Shown here one piece after another: positions 18,525-26,751 of a DNA stretch of 64,000 nt. Position 1 is the first letter of the stretch, and each line of letters starts with the position of its first letter. The notes beneath the pieces are model-generated. The model ran no database searches. It was not told the DNA's origin and was given only the letters and a program-made list of their open reading frames with translations. The position numbers and the translations under genes are program-made. The stretch spans positions 481,426-545,425 of the forward strand of contig NZ_RBIL01000001.1 of the NCBI RefSeq assembly GCF_003633755.1, written 5' to 3'. This DNA comes from Solirubrobacter pauli. GTDB lineage: Bacteria > Actinomycetota > Thermoleophilia > Solirubrobacterales > Solirubrobacteraceae.

Positions 18525-20207
18525 ATGGACCGACGTCGCCTTTCCCTGCTCCTCTCCGCCCTGCTCCTGGCCGCGCCCGCGAGCGCGCGGGCCGACTTCA
18601 CCGAGACGCCGACGTACGACTTCCTCGGCGAGGCCCGCTGCATCGCGCCGACCGGCCTGCCCGGCGAGGTGGCGATCGGCAGCGCCTCCGGCGCGCGCTT
18701 CCTGCAGGCCACGCGCAGCGGGTTCGCCGTCAGCGCGGAGGTGAAGGCGGGCGAGGACTTCCGGTGCGGCACGATCAGCGGCCGCCCCTCCGGCGCCGGG
18801 CTGATCGCCGGCACGCAGTACGGCGGCGACAGCGTAGTCGCGGTCGTGCGCGACCCGGGCGGGGCGTGGAGCGCGCCGCTGCCGATCGCCGCGCGTGAGG
18901 GCTGGAACCCGGAGACGGTGGTCGGCGCGGTGTCCGACCGCGGCGATGCCGTGATCGCGTGGGTCGAGCAGCGCCAGGGCCCTGGGCCGTCGATCCGCAT
19001 CCGCGTCGCGCAGCGCGCGCCGGGCCAGGGGTTCGCGCCGGCGAAGGTCGTGCACACCTCGGCGCGGGTGTCCTACACGGCGGCGCTGGACGCCGCGGTG
19101 GCGAGCACGGGCGAGGCCGTCGTGACCTGGACGACGCTCGACGAGTCCGGCAAGGGCCCCGTCCGCGCCACGAGCAACGTGGTGGTCATCGGCGCCGACG
19201 GCACCGTCGGCGCGCCCACCCCGATCGACATCGAGGACGGAGCGCCCACGAGCCTGTCGCTCGCCGCCGACGGCCGCGCGCTCCTCGCGTACGTCCGGAA
19301 TCGGGTCGTGACGTTCATGGAGCGTCCCCCGGGCGGCGCGTTCGGCACGCCGATCAAGCTGTCGCGGGTCGCGGATCCGGTCGGCGGCACCGTGATCGCC
19401 CGGTTGCACGAGAGCGGCGCCGCCGCGATCGCCTGGACCGGGTATGTGCGCAGCGAGACGCGCATCGCGACCCGTCCCGGGCTCGGGGGCTTCCGGCCGC
19501 CCGTGACCGTCGCCGAGGCGATCGAGCTGCCCAAGGGCTTCGACACCTTCTGGCTCTCCGACGCGCTGCAGGGCAGCGGGCTGAGCTTCGCCTACGGCGG
19601 CGACGTCACCGGCAACTCGCTCACGCTCACGGCCGACGGCCGCGCGCTGGTCGGGACGATGGCCCTCGGCCGGCCGGGCGGGGTCGAGCGGGCGCTCGCG
19701 CAGCTGGTGACGCTTCCGCTCGCGGGCGGCGCGGCGGTGCGAGCCGCCGCCGGTGGCGTGTTCGACGAGCCGACGCGCGTGCAGCCGCTGACGCTCGCCG
19801 ACGGCACGCCCGGGCTCAGCTGGCTCACGGACGTCAGCGAGAACCGCTTCACGCTCCACCTGGCGACCGAGGGCGGCGCCCGCCCCGCGGCCGGTCCGCC
19901 GCCGCGGTTGCGCATCGGCGCCCCGGTGCGCCGCGTGCTCGACTACGACGACGCGCTCCGGCTGCCGGTCACGTGCAGCGGACCGTGCACGGTCCGCGGC
20001 CAGGTCATCGGCCGCACGTTCACCGACGGCGTCACCACGCTCGCCACGGGCGGCAAGGGCGAGCTGCGGATCCGCGCCGGGTACGAGTCGCTCGTGCCCA
20101 AGGGCGGCCGATCGCTGCGCGTGCGCGTGACCTACGGCACCCCCGGGCACCGTCACCCCAGAGGCCCGCACCGTGACCGTGCGCGTCTCGCGCACCACCA
20201 AGCGTGA
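18525..20207 (+). CDS. Secreted propeller-like protein, frameshifted near its 3' end
   Basis: A signal peptide (LSLLLSALLLAAPASARA) starts a 560-residue reading frame of repeated blocks of about 50 residues with the pattern G-x-A-x-x-AW followed by R-x-PGG-x-F, as in beta-propeller-like secreted proteins. It is a tandem paralogue of the next gene. The frame ends in nonsense after GELRIRAGYESLVPKGGRSL: a C5G3 run at 20140-20147 carries one extra base, and removing it restores reading into the 20173-20484 segment, giving about 653 residues against 658 in the paralogue. It is either a pseudogene or a sequencing error. TAAGCT lies 10 bases before the ATG. Function unknown. Confidence 0.75.
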   Translation: MDRRRLSLLLSALLLAAPASARADFTETPTYDFLGEARCIAPTGLPGEVAIGSASGARFLQATRSGFAVSAEVKAGEDFRCGTISGRPSGAGLIAGTQYGGDSVVAVVRDPGGAWSAPLPIAAREGWNPETVVGAVSDRGDAVIAWVEQRQGPGPSIRIRVAQRAPGQGFAPAKVVHTSARVSYTAALDAAVASTGEAVVTWTTLDESGKGPVRATSNVVVIGADGTVGAPTPIDIEDGAPTSLSLAADGRALLAYVRNRVVTFMERPPGGAFGTPIKLSRVADPVGGTVIARLHESGAAAIAWTGYVRSETRIATRPGLGGFRPPVTVAEAIELPKGFDTFWLSDALQGSGLSFAYGGDVTGNSLTLTADGRALVGTMALGRPGGVERALAQLVTLPLAGGAAVRAAAGGVFDEPTRVQPLTLADGTPGLSWLTDVSENRFTLHLATEGGARPAAGPPPRLRIGAPVRRVLDYDDALRLPVTCSGPCTVRGQVIGRTFTDGVTTLATGGKGELRIRAGYESLVPKGGRSLRVRVTYGTPGHRHPRGPHRDRARLAHHQA

Positions 20208-20484
20208 CCCGCGGGTCGTGCGGCTGCGCGCCGTGCGTCGCGGGTCCACGGTGCGCGTGACCTGGCGCGTGGTCAACCCGCAGCGCTTCTCCTCGTACAT
20301 CGTCGCCGGCACCGCTGCCCGCAACGGCGGCAAGCCGCTCGTCGTGTCCGGCGACGGCGCCGTGCGCCCGCGCACGACGTCCTACAAGGTCACGCTCACG
20401 TCCGCCGACCGCGTCCGCTTCGTCACGTTGCGTGGCCTGGACGAGGTCGGGTTCCTCAAGCCGATCACCGTGGAGGTCCGCTGA
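20173..20484 (+). pseudogene. Detached C-terminal part of the frameshifted secreted protein
   Basis: This frame encodes the missing C-terminus of the preceding gene: VVRLRAVRRGSTVRVTWRV aligns with the paralogue's VEHVRAVRRGGTIRVTWAL, and both end in a hydrophobic strand finishing ITVEVR or TVVPVR. Its stop codon overlaps the ATG of the next gene as TGATG, as expected if it were the true end of one intact gene in an operon. It has no start signal of its own. I read it as part of a single broken, or mis-sequenced, gene spanning 18525-20484. Confidence 0.75.
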
Positions 20485-22460
20485 TGCGCGCGCTGCTCCT
20501 GTCCCTCGCGCTGTTGGCCGGGGCGCCCGCCTCCGCCTCGGCCGCCCTCGGCCAGGTCGAGCCGGTCAAGGTCTCCCAGGACGAGAGCTGCCTCGGCGCG
20601 ACCGGCCGCCCCGGCGAGATCTCCAGCCCGACGACCTCCGGCGTGCGCTTCTTCGTGGCCACGCGCGAGGGCCTGAAGCCCGGCGGCCGGGTACAGCTCG
20701 CCGACGGGCAGTTCCGGTGCGAAGCCGTCGCGGGCAAGCCGACCGGCGCCGGCGTGATCGTGGGCCAGAGCTACACGCCGACGGTCGAGGGCGAGACCGA
20801 CGAGCGCATCGTCGCCTCGCTGCGCGACCCCGGCGGCGCCTGGGGCGCCCCCGTGACGATCCCGGTCGAGCAGGGCTGGAGCCCGGACGTCGTCGACGCG
20901 TCGGTCTCCGAGCGCGGCGACGTGCTGATCAGCTGGCGCGAGCGCAAGTCCACCGGGCGCCGCTCGGAGACGTTCCGCTTCCGCACGGTCCGCCGCGCGC
21001 CCGGAGCGGCGTTCGGCGCGCCCGAGACCATCGGCACGGCGGCCGACCGCAACGAGCACATCACCGGCGAGATCGCGGCGACGGGTGAGGCGTTCGTGCT
21101 CACCACCCGCGTCGACGGCGACAAGGCGCCCTACACCGCGCCGGTCTCGGTCAGCACGGCCACGGCGGACACGGCGTTCTCGGCGCCGACGCCGATCGGC
21201 ACCTCGAGCTGGCTCTTCGCGCCGGTCCTGGCCGTGGGCGCCGACGGCCGCGCGATCGTCGCGATCCGCAGCGCGACCGGCGTCGTCGTGATCGAGCGCC
21301 CGCCGGGCGGCGCGTTCGGCCCGGCCGTCACGGTCGGTGAGACATCGGACCCGGTGGGCATCGGCATGGCGGCGACGGTCGGCGCCGACGGCCGGGCCTC
21401 GATCGGCTGGGGGAACTACTCCACTGGCACGATCCAGTTCGCGTCGCGGCCCACGGCGGGCGCATCGTGGACGCGCACGCAGGTCAATGGCGGTGGAACG
21501 CTGTTCCCGAAGTTCTACGACCCGTTCTTCCTCGTGCTCTTCAGCGACCTGTTCGGGTTCGGGCCCGGCGGGCTGATCTTCAACGAGCCGCTCGGTCGCC
21601 TGCAGCTCACGGGTGACGGTCGCTCCGCGCTCGCGTGGTTCGTCGGCAGCGCGCTCAGCCCCGCGCCCGCGCTGGCGACCACGCCGCTCGCCGGCGGCCC
21701 GGTGACGCTCCAGGACGGCGGCCCGACCCTGGACGGCGCGGGTCTCGTCTTCGCGGCCACGCTCGGCGACGGCACCCCCGCGCTCGCGTGGACCGAAGGC
21801 ACGTCCGCCAAGTCCGGGCCCCGGCTGCACCTGGCCGCCGAGGGCGTGGTCGAGCAGCCGGACCCCGCCGCGCCGCGCGTCTTGATCGGTGCGCCACTCG
21901 AGCGCCGGCTGGGCAGCAAGGAGGCGCTTCGCTTCCCCGTGAGCTGCAGCGGTCCGTGCGAGGTCGAGGTGGCGCTCGGCGATCCCTCGCTCGAGCTCGG
22001 CGCGACGTTCACGCTCAAGCGCGCCGGGCGCCGCGTCGTCAAGCTCGACGAGGCCGCCATCCTCGCCGACCGACGGGCCCGCCCGATCCGGCTCGCGGTC
22101 GCCTACCGAGCGCCCGGCGCCAAGCGCGTCAAGGTCCGCACGACGAGCATCCGCTTCGCGCGCCGCGGCGAGCTGCCGTTCGCGGAGGTCGAGCACGTGC
22201 GGGCGGTCCGGCGTGGCGGCACGATCCGGGTCACGTGGGCGCTCAAGGGCAACGTCCATGAGCCGGACGAGCCGCTCTTCGTCACGGCGACCAGGACGAG
22301 GGCCCGCGCCGAGCAGCCGCTGGCCCTGCGGTCGATCACCCTCGGCAAGCGGCGCACCTTCTCCGTGACGCTGCGCGCGGGCGCCGAGGCGAAGTTCGTG
22401 ACCGTGCGGACCGTCGGGTTCGTCATCGGCAAGGGCCGGACCGTCGTGCCGGTGCGGTAG
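20484..22460 (+). CDS. Secreted propeller-like protein, intact paralogue
   Basis: A 658-residue protein with a signal peptide (LLLSLALLAGAPASASA). Repeated blocks follow the pattern seen in the preceding gene, for example RDPGGAWGAPVTI, RRAPGAAFGAPETI and ERPPGGAFGPAVTV, each followed by a strand containing G-x-A-x-x-AW or ISW. A four-cysteine arrangement (ESCLGATG, FRCEAV, CSGPCEVEV) is shared by both paralogues and may form disulfides. The C-terminal domain is basic and beta-rich. TGATG overlap with the upstream frame implies translational coupling. Probably a cell-surface or exported protein; ligand or activity unknown. Confidence 0.8.
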   Translation: MRALLLSLALLAGAPASASAALGQVEPVKVSQDESCLGATGRPGEISSPTTSGVRFFVATREGLKPGGRVQLADGQFRCEAVAGKPTGAGVIVGQSYTPTVEGETDERIVASLRDPGGAWGAPVTIPVEQGWSPDVVDASVSERGDVLISWRERKSTGRRSETFRFRTVRRAPGAAFGAPETIGTAADRNEHITGEIAATGEAFVLTTRVDGDKAPYTAPVSVSTATADTAFSAPTPIGTSSWLFAPVLAVGADGRAIVAIRSATGVVVIERPPGGAFGPAVTVGETSDPVGIGMAATVGADGRASIGWGNYSTGTIQFASRPTAGASWTRTQVNGGGTLFPKFYDPFFLVLFSDLFGFGPGGLIFNEPLGRLQLTGDGRSALAWFVGSALSPAPALATTPLAGGPVTLQDGGPTLDGAGLVFAATLGDGTPALAWTEGTSAKSGPRLHLAAEGVVEQPDPAAPRVLIGAPLERRLGSKEALRFPVSCSGPCEVEVALGDPSLELGATFTLKRAGRRVVKLDEAAILADRRARPIRLAVAYRAPGAKRVKVRTTSIRFARRGELPFAEVEHVRAVRRGGTIRVTWALKGNVHEPDEPLFVTATRTRARAEQPLALRSITLGKRRTFSVTLRAGAEAKFVTVRTVGFVIGKGRTVVPVR

Positions 22461-23921
22461 TCAGCGCTCCGGCAGCTCGCCGCAGTACGGGCCGAGGCTC
22501 GGCCGCGCGTTGCGGTGCCGGAGCTGCGGGAACGTGCTGAAGGCGTCGAGGGGGTTGAGGAAGTCGAAGACCTCCTCGGCGAACGACTGGCGTGGGTGGT
22601 CGTCGACGACGATCGGCGGCCGCACTCCGGTCAGGTGGTCGAGCCGGGCGCGCAGCACCTCGCGCTGGTACGCCGCCCAGCGGGCGCGGCCGTCCACGTA
22701 GTCGGGGCGGTCGCGATAGGCGAGGATGACCTGCTCGGCGGCGTGGAGCCGCTGGCGTGGCTCACCGTCGGCGCTCGGCAGCTTCGGGCGGTCGAACGTC
22801 TTGCGGAAGCTCGCGATCGACAGGTCGGCGATGTCGCCTTCCGAACCCCGGGTGATCTGCACGCCGTAGCAGTCGGCGCTGTCGACACCCACCACGTCGA
22901 GGTAGGCCACCAGCAGCTCCTGCGGGCTGCTCGGCAGGTGGGGGAGCGGCGAAGGCGTCCGTGGCGGTCCCCAGCGCCACGGAGCGACCCAGGCCGCGAT
23001 CGCCTCCCAGTCGAGGATCTCGAGGTGGAACGGGCTCGGCGCGAGCGTCGCGTGCGGAGCGCCGCGCGCGAACGCGTCGCCGAGGCCGCTGCGCGCGAGC
23101 AGCAGCGCACCTTCGACGTGCGCCGCCCAGCTGCGGTGGTCGTCGAACGTGACGCCGCGCAGCGTGAGCAGGCGGGTGAGGCCGAAGCAGCGCTCCGGCC
23201 CGAGGTCGCCGAGCGCGGCGCCGAGCACGTCCTCGTCGAGCACCGACGGGTCGCCCGGCGCGCGCTGGACGAGGTGCGCGGCGCGGCTGACGACGCTCGT
23301 CGCCACCGGGCCGGCCGCGGCGGCGAGCGCGCCCGGCGCGTGGACGATCTCCCATTCGAGGTAGGCGTCGGCTTCGCTCGAGCGCCGATGGTCCAGGCGG
23401 TCGGGGACGCGATAGACGCCGAACACGCCGGCGGGATCGGCGGTGCCGAGCGCGGCGATGACCGCTTCGCGCTGCGTCCTGCCGGTGGCGGGGATGCGGG
23501 TAAAGGCGACCGGCAGCTCCCGCTGGCCGCGGTACGGCGCACGGGCGGCCTCCCGCCGATCGCGCTCGGCGAGGGCCACGGCCGCGCGCTCCTCGGGGCG
23601 CGCGACCTCCTCCGGCGGGCGGTTGAAGTCGGCGCCGGGCCCCGGGTCGAGCACGTCGCGCCGGTCGTCGAACAGCTCGCCGAACGAGTCCTTGGCCCGT
23701 TCGACGACATCCCGCAGGCTGGTCGGCGGCGCGGCCTGCTGCTCCACCGGCAGGCCTTGGGCGGCGGCGAACACGGCATAGTCCTCTCGCGCCTTGCGAC
23801 CGGCGGCCTCGCCGGCGGCGATCTGCGCGTCGGCGCGCGCTTGCGCCTTCGCCAGCTTCTCCTGCTGCTTGGGCGAGAGCTCGACCGGCTTGCCTCGCAG
23901 GGCGCGGATCAGGTTGCGCAC
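22461..23921 (-). CDS. Hypothetical protein, 486 residues
   Basis: Not recognised. The N-terminus is basic and coiled-coil-like (SPKQQEKLAKAQARADAQIA). A linker with many acidic and Pro residues follows, then a folded region with several Trp and aromatic positions (AYLEWEIVHAPG, FHLEILDWEAIAAWVAPWRW, VDSADCYGVQITRG). No signal peptide or membrane helix is visible, so it is probably cytoplasmic. GTG start at 23921 with TAGCGT 6 bases upstream and no ribosome binding site. Its stop codon directly abuts the stop of the convergent secreted protein, with no spacer. Confidence 0.7.
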   Translation of the reverse strand: MRNLIRALRGKPVELSPKQQEKLAKAQARADAQIAAGEAAGRKAREDYAVFAAAQGLPVEQQAAPPTSLRDVVERAKDSFGELFDDRRDVLDPGPGADFNRPPEEVARPEERAAVALAERDRREAARAPYRGQRELPVAFTRIPATGRTQREAVIAALGTADPAGVFGVYRVPDRLDHRRSSEADAYLEWEIVHAPGALAAAAGPVATSVVSRAAHLVQRAPGDPSVLDEDVLGAALGDLGPERCFGLTRLLTLRGVTFDDHRSWAAHVEGALLLARSGLGDAFARGAPHATLAPSPFHLEILDWEAIAAWVAPWRWGPPRTPSPLPHLPSSPQELLVAYLDVVGVDSADCYGVQITRGSEGDIADLSIASFRKTFDRPKLPSADGEPRQRLHAAEQVILAYRDRPDYVDGRARWAAYQREVLRARLDHLTGVRPPIVVDDHPRQSFAEEVFDFLNPLDAFSTFPQLRHRNARPSLGPYCGELPER

Positions 23922-23957
23922 GGCGCGACGCTATCCGCTCCCGTCACACTGCGTCCA

Positions 23958-24470
23958 GTGCGCGCGCCCGAGATCGTCACGACTGCCCGGATGCGCGGCG
24001 AGGCGGCCGGGCAGCGGCACCTGGACGCGCTCGCGCCGATCTTCGGCGATCCGCGTGTCGGCGCGACCATGGGCGGCGTGATGAGCCGCGACGTCGTCGC
24101 GCAGATGCTGGCCGCCAACGAGCGCGAGTGGGCGCGCGACGGCTTCAGCTCGTGGCTGTTCTTCGAGACCGCCACGGGCACGCCGCTCGCGCGCGGCGGG
24201 CTGCGGCGGACCGAGTTCGACGGGCGACCCGAGGTCGAGGTGGGCTGGACGACCGCGCCGGACCGCTGGGGCGAGGCGTTCGCGACCGAGCTCGGGAAGC
24301 TCTCGATCGAGGTCGGATTCGAACGGTTGGGCTTGACCGAGATCGTCGCGTTCACGCTCCCGGAGAACGGTGCATCGCGCCGTGTGATGGAAAAACTGGG
24401 TTTCGTGTACGAGAAGACCGCGCCCTACCGGCACTTCGGGGATCACGTGCTGTACCGGCTTAACGTGTAA
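23958..24470 (+). CDS. GNAT family N-acetyltransferase (RimJ/RimL-like)
   Basis: A 170-residue acetyl-CoA-dependent acyltransferase. The order of segments fits the RimJ/RimL branch: an N-terminal strand (IVTTARMRGEAAGQRHLDAL), the central VEVGWTTAPDRWGEAFATE with the acetyl-CoA pyrophosphate loop, then ENGASRRVMEKLGFVYEK. Targets of this branch include ribosomal protein N-termini and antibiotics; none can be assigned. The GTG at 23958 gives the full first strand; an ATG at 23991 would truncate it. No ribosome binding site. Divergent from the 486-residue unknown gene. Confidence 0.85.
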   Translation: MRAPEIVTTARMRGEAAGQRHLDALAPIFGDPRVGATMGGVMSRDVVAQMLAANEREWARDGFSSWLFFETATGTPLARGGLRRTEFDGRPEVEVGWTTAPDRWGEAFATELGKLSIEVGFERLGLTEIVAFTLPENGASRRVMEKLGFVYEKTAPYRHFGDHVLYRLNV

Positions 24471-24522
24471 AGCGTCGGACACGCGGGGAGTCCCGCTGCG
24501 GAGAGTCGGGAAGAGGAGACCC

Positions 24523-24930
24523 ATGGCCGCGACCGCAGCACCAACACGCCCTGCCACGGAACTGCAGGACCGTCTCCTACGGCGGGCGGAGGTCGTCGGC
24601 GTGTGGGCGGTGGACTGCATCCGCGCGCAGCGCCGTGACACCGACTGGGCGGCCGAGCTGCTCGGGGACCTCGAGCACCGGCACGCGCACGCCACCCTCG
24701 ACGGCGAGGGCTACCACCTGGACACGTTCGCGGTCGAGCCGGTCGCCCACCAGCGCGGCACGGCCTACGTGCGGCTGGTGTGCTCGGTGACGATCCGGCC
24801 CGCGCGGCTCTCGCCCGCGGTCGCGGCGCGCACGCTGCGCGGCGTGCTGGACGAGCTGATGCTCGCGCCGGCCCGCGCCCGCGCGACCTGCGCGCGGCTG
24901 ATCGACGTCGCGATCGTCCCTGCGATCTAG
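24523..24930 (+). CDS. Hypothetical protein, 135 residues
   Basis: Not recognised. A helical, charged N-terminal half (ATELQDRLLRRAEVVGVWAV; DTDWAAELLGDLEHRHAHA) precedes a beta-alpha part (TAYVRLVCSVTIRPARLS) and a helical C-terminus. No export signal. The start is well supported by GAGGAG a few bases before the ATG, unlike many neighbours that lack such a site. It follows the acetyltransferase by about 50 bases and could share its transcript. Confidence 0.65.
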   Translation: MAATAAPTRPATELQDRLLRRAEVVGVWAVDCIRAQRRDTDWAAELLGDLEHRHAHATLDGEGYHLDTFAVEPVAHQRGTAYVRLVCSVTIRPARLSPAVAARTLRGVLDELMLAPARARATCARLIDVAIVPAI

Positions 24931-24940
24931 CGTCCCGCCA

Positions 24941-25519
24941 CTAGCTCGTCACGAACGCGCGCACGGCGGCCCGCAGGCCGTTCACGTCGCTGCGGAGGCT
25001 GTGGTTGCCCCGCAGCCGCACGATCGTGCGCCCCGGCGCCTCGGGCGGCATCCCGAACGGGTCGCTCTCGCCCTGGATGATCAGCACGGGCACCTCGACG
25101 CCCTCCAGCTCGGGCAGCCGCGTCTTCTCCGGCCTGCCGGGCGGATGCAGCGGGAACGCGAGGCACAGCACCCCGGCCGCCCCGACCGCCCCGGCGGTGC
25201 GGCAGGCGACCCGCGCGCCCGACGAGCGGCCGCCGACGAGCAGGCGCGCGTCGTCGGTCGGCAGGGCGGCGCAAACGGCGGTCCAGGCCGCGTCGAGCTG
25301 CGGGGCGGGCGCCGGCGACTTGCGGCCGGCGACGCGGTACGGCTGCTCGACCAGATAGACCGAGACGCCCGCCTCGTTCGCGGTCGCGGTCGCGGCGACG
25401 AGGTCCGGCGCGCCGACGCCGCCGCCCGCGCCGTGGCCGAGCACGAGCACGCTCGACGCGCCGTCGACGAGGTGCGGGTGGGCGTGGGCGGGGCCGTGGG
25501 GCGTGTCGATCTCCAGCAC
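24941..25519 (-). CDS. Alpha/beta hydrolase, KANL3/Tex30-like
   Basis: A 192-residue compact alpha/beta hydrolase. The oxyanion region VLVLGHGAGGGVGAPDL opens the fold. The nucleophile elbow is GGRSSGARV, where Ser sits in the G-x-S-x-G motif. VPVLIIQGESDPFG provides the acid and GNHSLR the catalytic His, so the triad is complete. The family acts as small esterases or thioesterases; the substrate is unknown. GTG start at 25519 with TAGGCT 5 bases upstream. It is downstream of the membrane-protein gene on the same strand with a 10-base gap, so the two are probably co-transcribed. Confidence 0.8.
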   Translation of the reverse strand: MLEIDTPHGPAHAHPHLVDGASSVLVLGHGAGGGVGAPDLVAATATANEAGVSVYLVEQPYRVAGRKSPAPAPQLDAAWTAVCAALPTDDARLLVGGRSSGARVACRTAGAVGAAGVLCLAFPLHPPGRPEKTRLPELEGVEVPVLIIQGESDPFGMPPEAPGRTIVRLRGNHSLRSDVNGLRAAVRAFVTS

Positions 25520-25529
25520 GCGCGCAAGC

Positions 25530-26141
25530 CTAGTCGGAGGGGCGCTTGACCTTCTTGCGGCGGTCGACCTCGCGCAGCGCGAGCACCAGTCCGATGACGA
25601 TCGGCAGCCAGTACGGCTTGGAGTCGAGCACCGCGCGGACCCAGCCGGGGAGCTCCGGGAGGTCCGGCAGGTCGATCGACGGCAGCGGCACGTCCGGCAG
25701 GTCGATCCGCGGCAGGTCGGGCACGTCGATCGACGGCAGCGGGATCGCGGGCAGCAGCTTCAGCACGAACGCGAAGCCGATGATCGCCAGCGCCACCTGC
25801 GCCGCACCGGTCAGCACGTAGCGCGAGGCGTACAGCTTCGGGTGCTCGCGGCCCCACGCGGCGAGCTTGGCCGCGCGCGTGCCCGGCTCGGGGTCGAGCT
25901 CGTACTCGACGTCCTCGCCCGCGGGCACGAGCGAGGCCCGGGTGACGCTTCCGCCCCACAGCGGCATCACCGCGCGAACCTCGAAGCCGTCGCCCTCCAG
26001 CACCGTCCGCTTGCCGTTGGCCTTGCGCTCGGCGACCGTCTCGCCGTCGACCACGAGCCGCACGCGGTCCCGCTCCCAGAGCGGGTCCGGGATGACCTCG
26101 ACCGTCCGGCCCTCATACTCGACGCTGAAGCTGGCGGGCAT
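25530..26141 (-). CDS. Membrane protein with proline-rich IDLPDLP repeats
   Basis: A 203-residue protein. Residues 1-75 form a soluble beta-rich domain (SVEYEGRTVEVIPDPLWERD; DGETVAERKANGKRTVLEGD). A helix near residues 108-130 (AAQVALAIIGFAFVLKLLPA) is followed by a repeated stretch of the type P-S-I-D-x-P-D-L-P, then a second membrane helix (LPIVIGLVLAL) and a basic tail. The repeat probably forms an extended extracytoplasmic segment between two helices. The ATG at 26141 has TACGGT 7 bases upstream. Divergent from, and sharing promoter DNA with, the TetR gene, so it is a likely target of that regulator. Confidence 0.7.
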   Translation of the reverse strand: MPASFSVEYEGRTVEVIPDPLWERDRVRLVVDGETVAERKANGKRTVLEGDGFEVRAVMPLWGGSVTRASLVPAGEDVEYELDPEPGTRAAKLAAWGREHPKLYASRYVLTGAAQVALAIIGFAFVLKLLPAIPLPSIDVPDLPRIDLPDVPLPSIDLPDLPELPGWVRAVLDSKPYWLPIVIGLVLALREVDRRKKVKRPSD

Positions 26142-26148
26142 GTCCGCC

Positions 26149-26169
26149 ACCGTACCATACATCTGTATG
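26149..26169. promoter_or_regulatory. TetR-type operator over divergent leaderless promoters
   Basis: CATACATCTGTATG (26156-26169) is a perfect 6-bp-arm palindrome with a 2-base centre that runs into the regulator's start codon. The regulator's -10-like TACCAT (26153-26158) and the divergent gene's TACGGT (26154-26149, minus strand) overlap by two bases. Binding here would block both promoters. Confidence 0.55.
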
Positions 26170-26751
26170 ACACCTGCCCCGGTCGACCACGACGAACGCC
26201 GCTCGCGCCTCACCGAGGTGCTGCTCGCCGTGGTCGCCGACGGCGGGCTCGAGGCCGCCACGATCCGCACGGTGGCCGACCGCGCGGGCGTCTCGATCGG
26301 CACCGTCCAGCACTACTTCAAGACCAAGGACGAGATGCTCGCCCACGCGTACCGGACGGTGGGCAAGGAGCTCGGCGACCGCGCCGAGCAGCGCGCGGAG
26401 GGCGCCTCCTCGTGGAAGGAGGCGATCCGCGCGATCCTGCTCGAGCTGCTCCCGCTCGACGACCGCCGCGCCGCCGGCTACCGCGTCAGCGTCGCCTTCG
26501 CGGCGCGCGCGACCTGGAACGCCGAGCTCGGCGCCGAGCTGCGCAAGGACCTCGCCGAGCTGCAGGCGATCTTCGTCGACATGCTCACCCAGGCGGGCGT
26601 GCCGCATCCCGAGCGCGAGGCGACGACGCTGCTGGCCCTCAACGCGGGCCTGGCCGAGCCGCTGATCTACGGCGACGGCTCACCCGAGCCGGTGGTCGAG
26701 GCGCTGGACGCGTACCTCGACCGGCTGTTCTTGAACGTCCAGGACGTTTAA
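26167..26751 (+). CDS. TetR/AcrR family transcription regulator, BetI-like
   Basis: A 194-residue one-component repressor. The N-terminal helix-turn-helix is TIRTVADRAGVSIGTVQHYF, where the GxVQHYF ending is typical of the BetI-like branch. The C-terminal helical ligand domain (residues about 75-190) has no motif that names the ligand. The ATG at 26167 is 8 bases after TACCAT, with no ribosome binding site. It is divergent from the membrane-protein/hydrolase pair with a 25-base gap that holds a palindrome, so it probably represses itself and that pair. Its stop codon shares TTAA with the convergent reductase gene. Confidence 0.88.
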   Translation: MTPAPVDHDERRSRLTEVLLAVVADGGLEAATIRTVADRAGVSIGTVQHYFKTKDEMLAHAYRTVGKELGDRAEQRAEGASSWKEAIRAILLELLPLDDRRAAGYRVSVAFAARATWNAELGAELRKDLAELQAIFVDMLTQAGVPHPEREATTLLALNAGLAEPLIYGDGSPEPVVEALDAYLDRLFLNVQDV

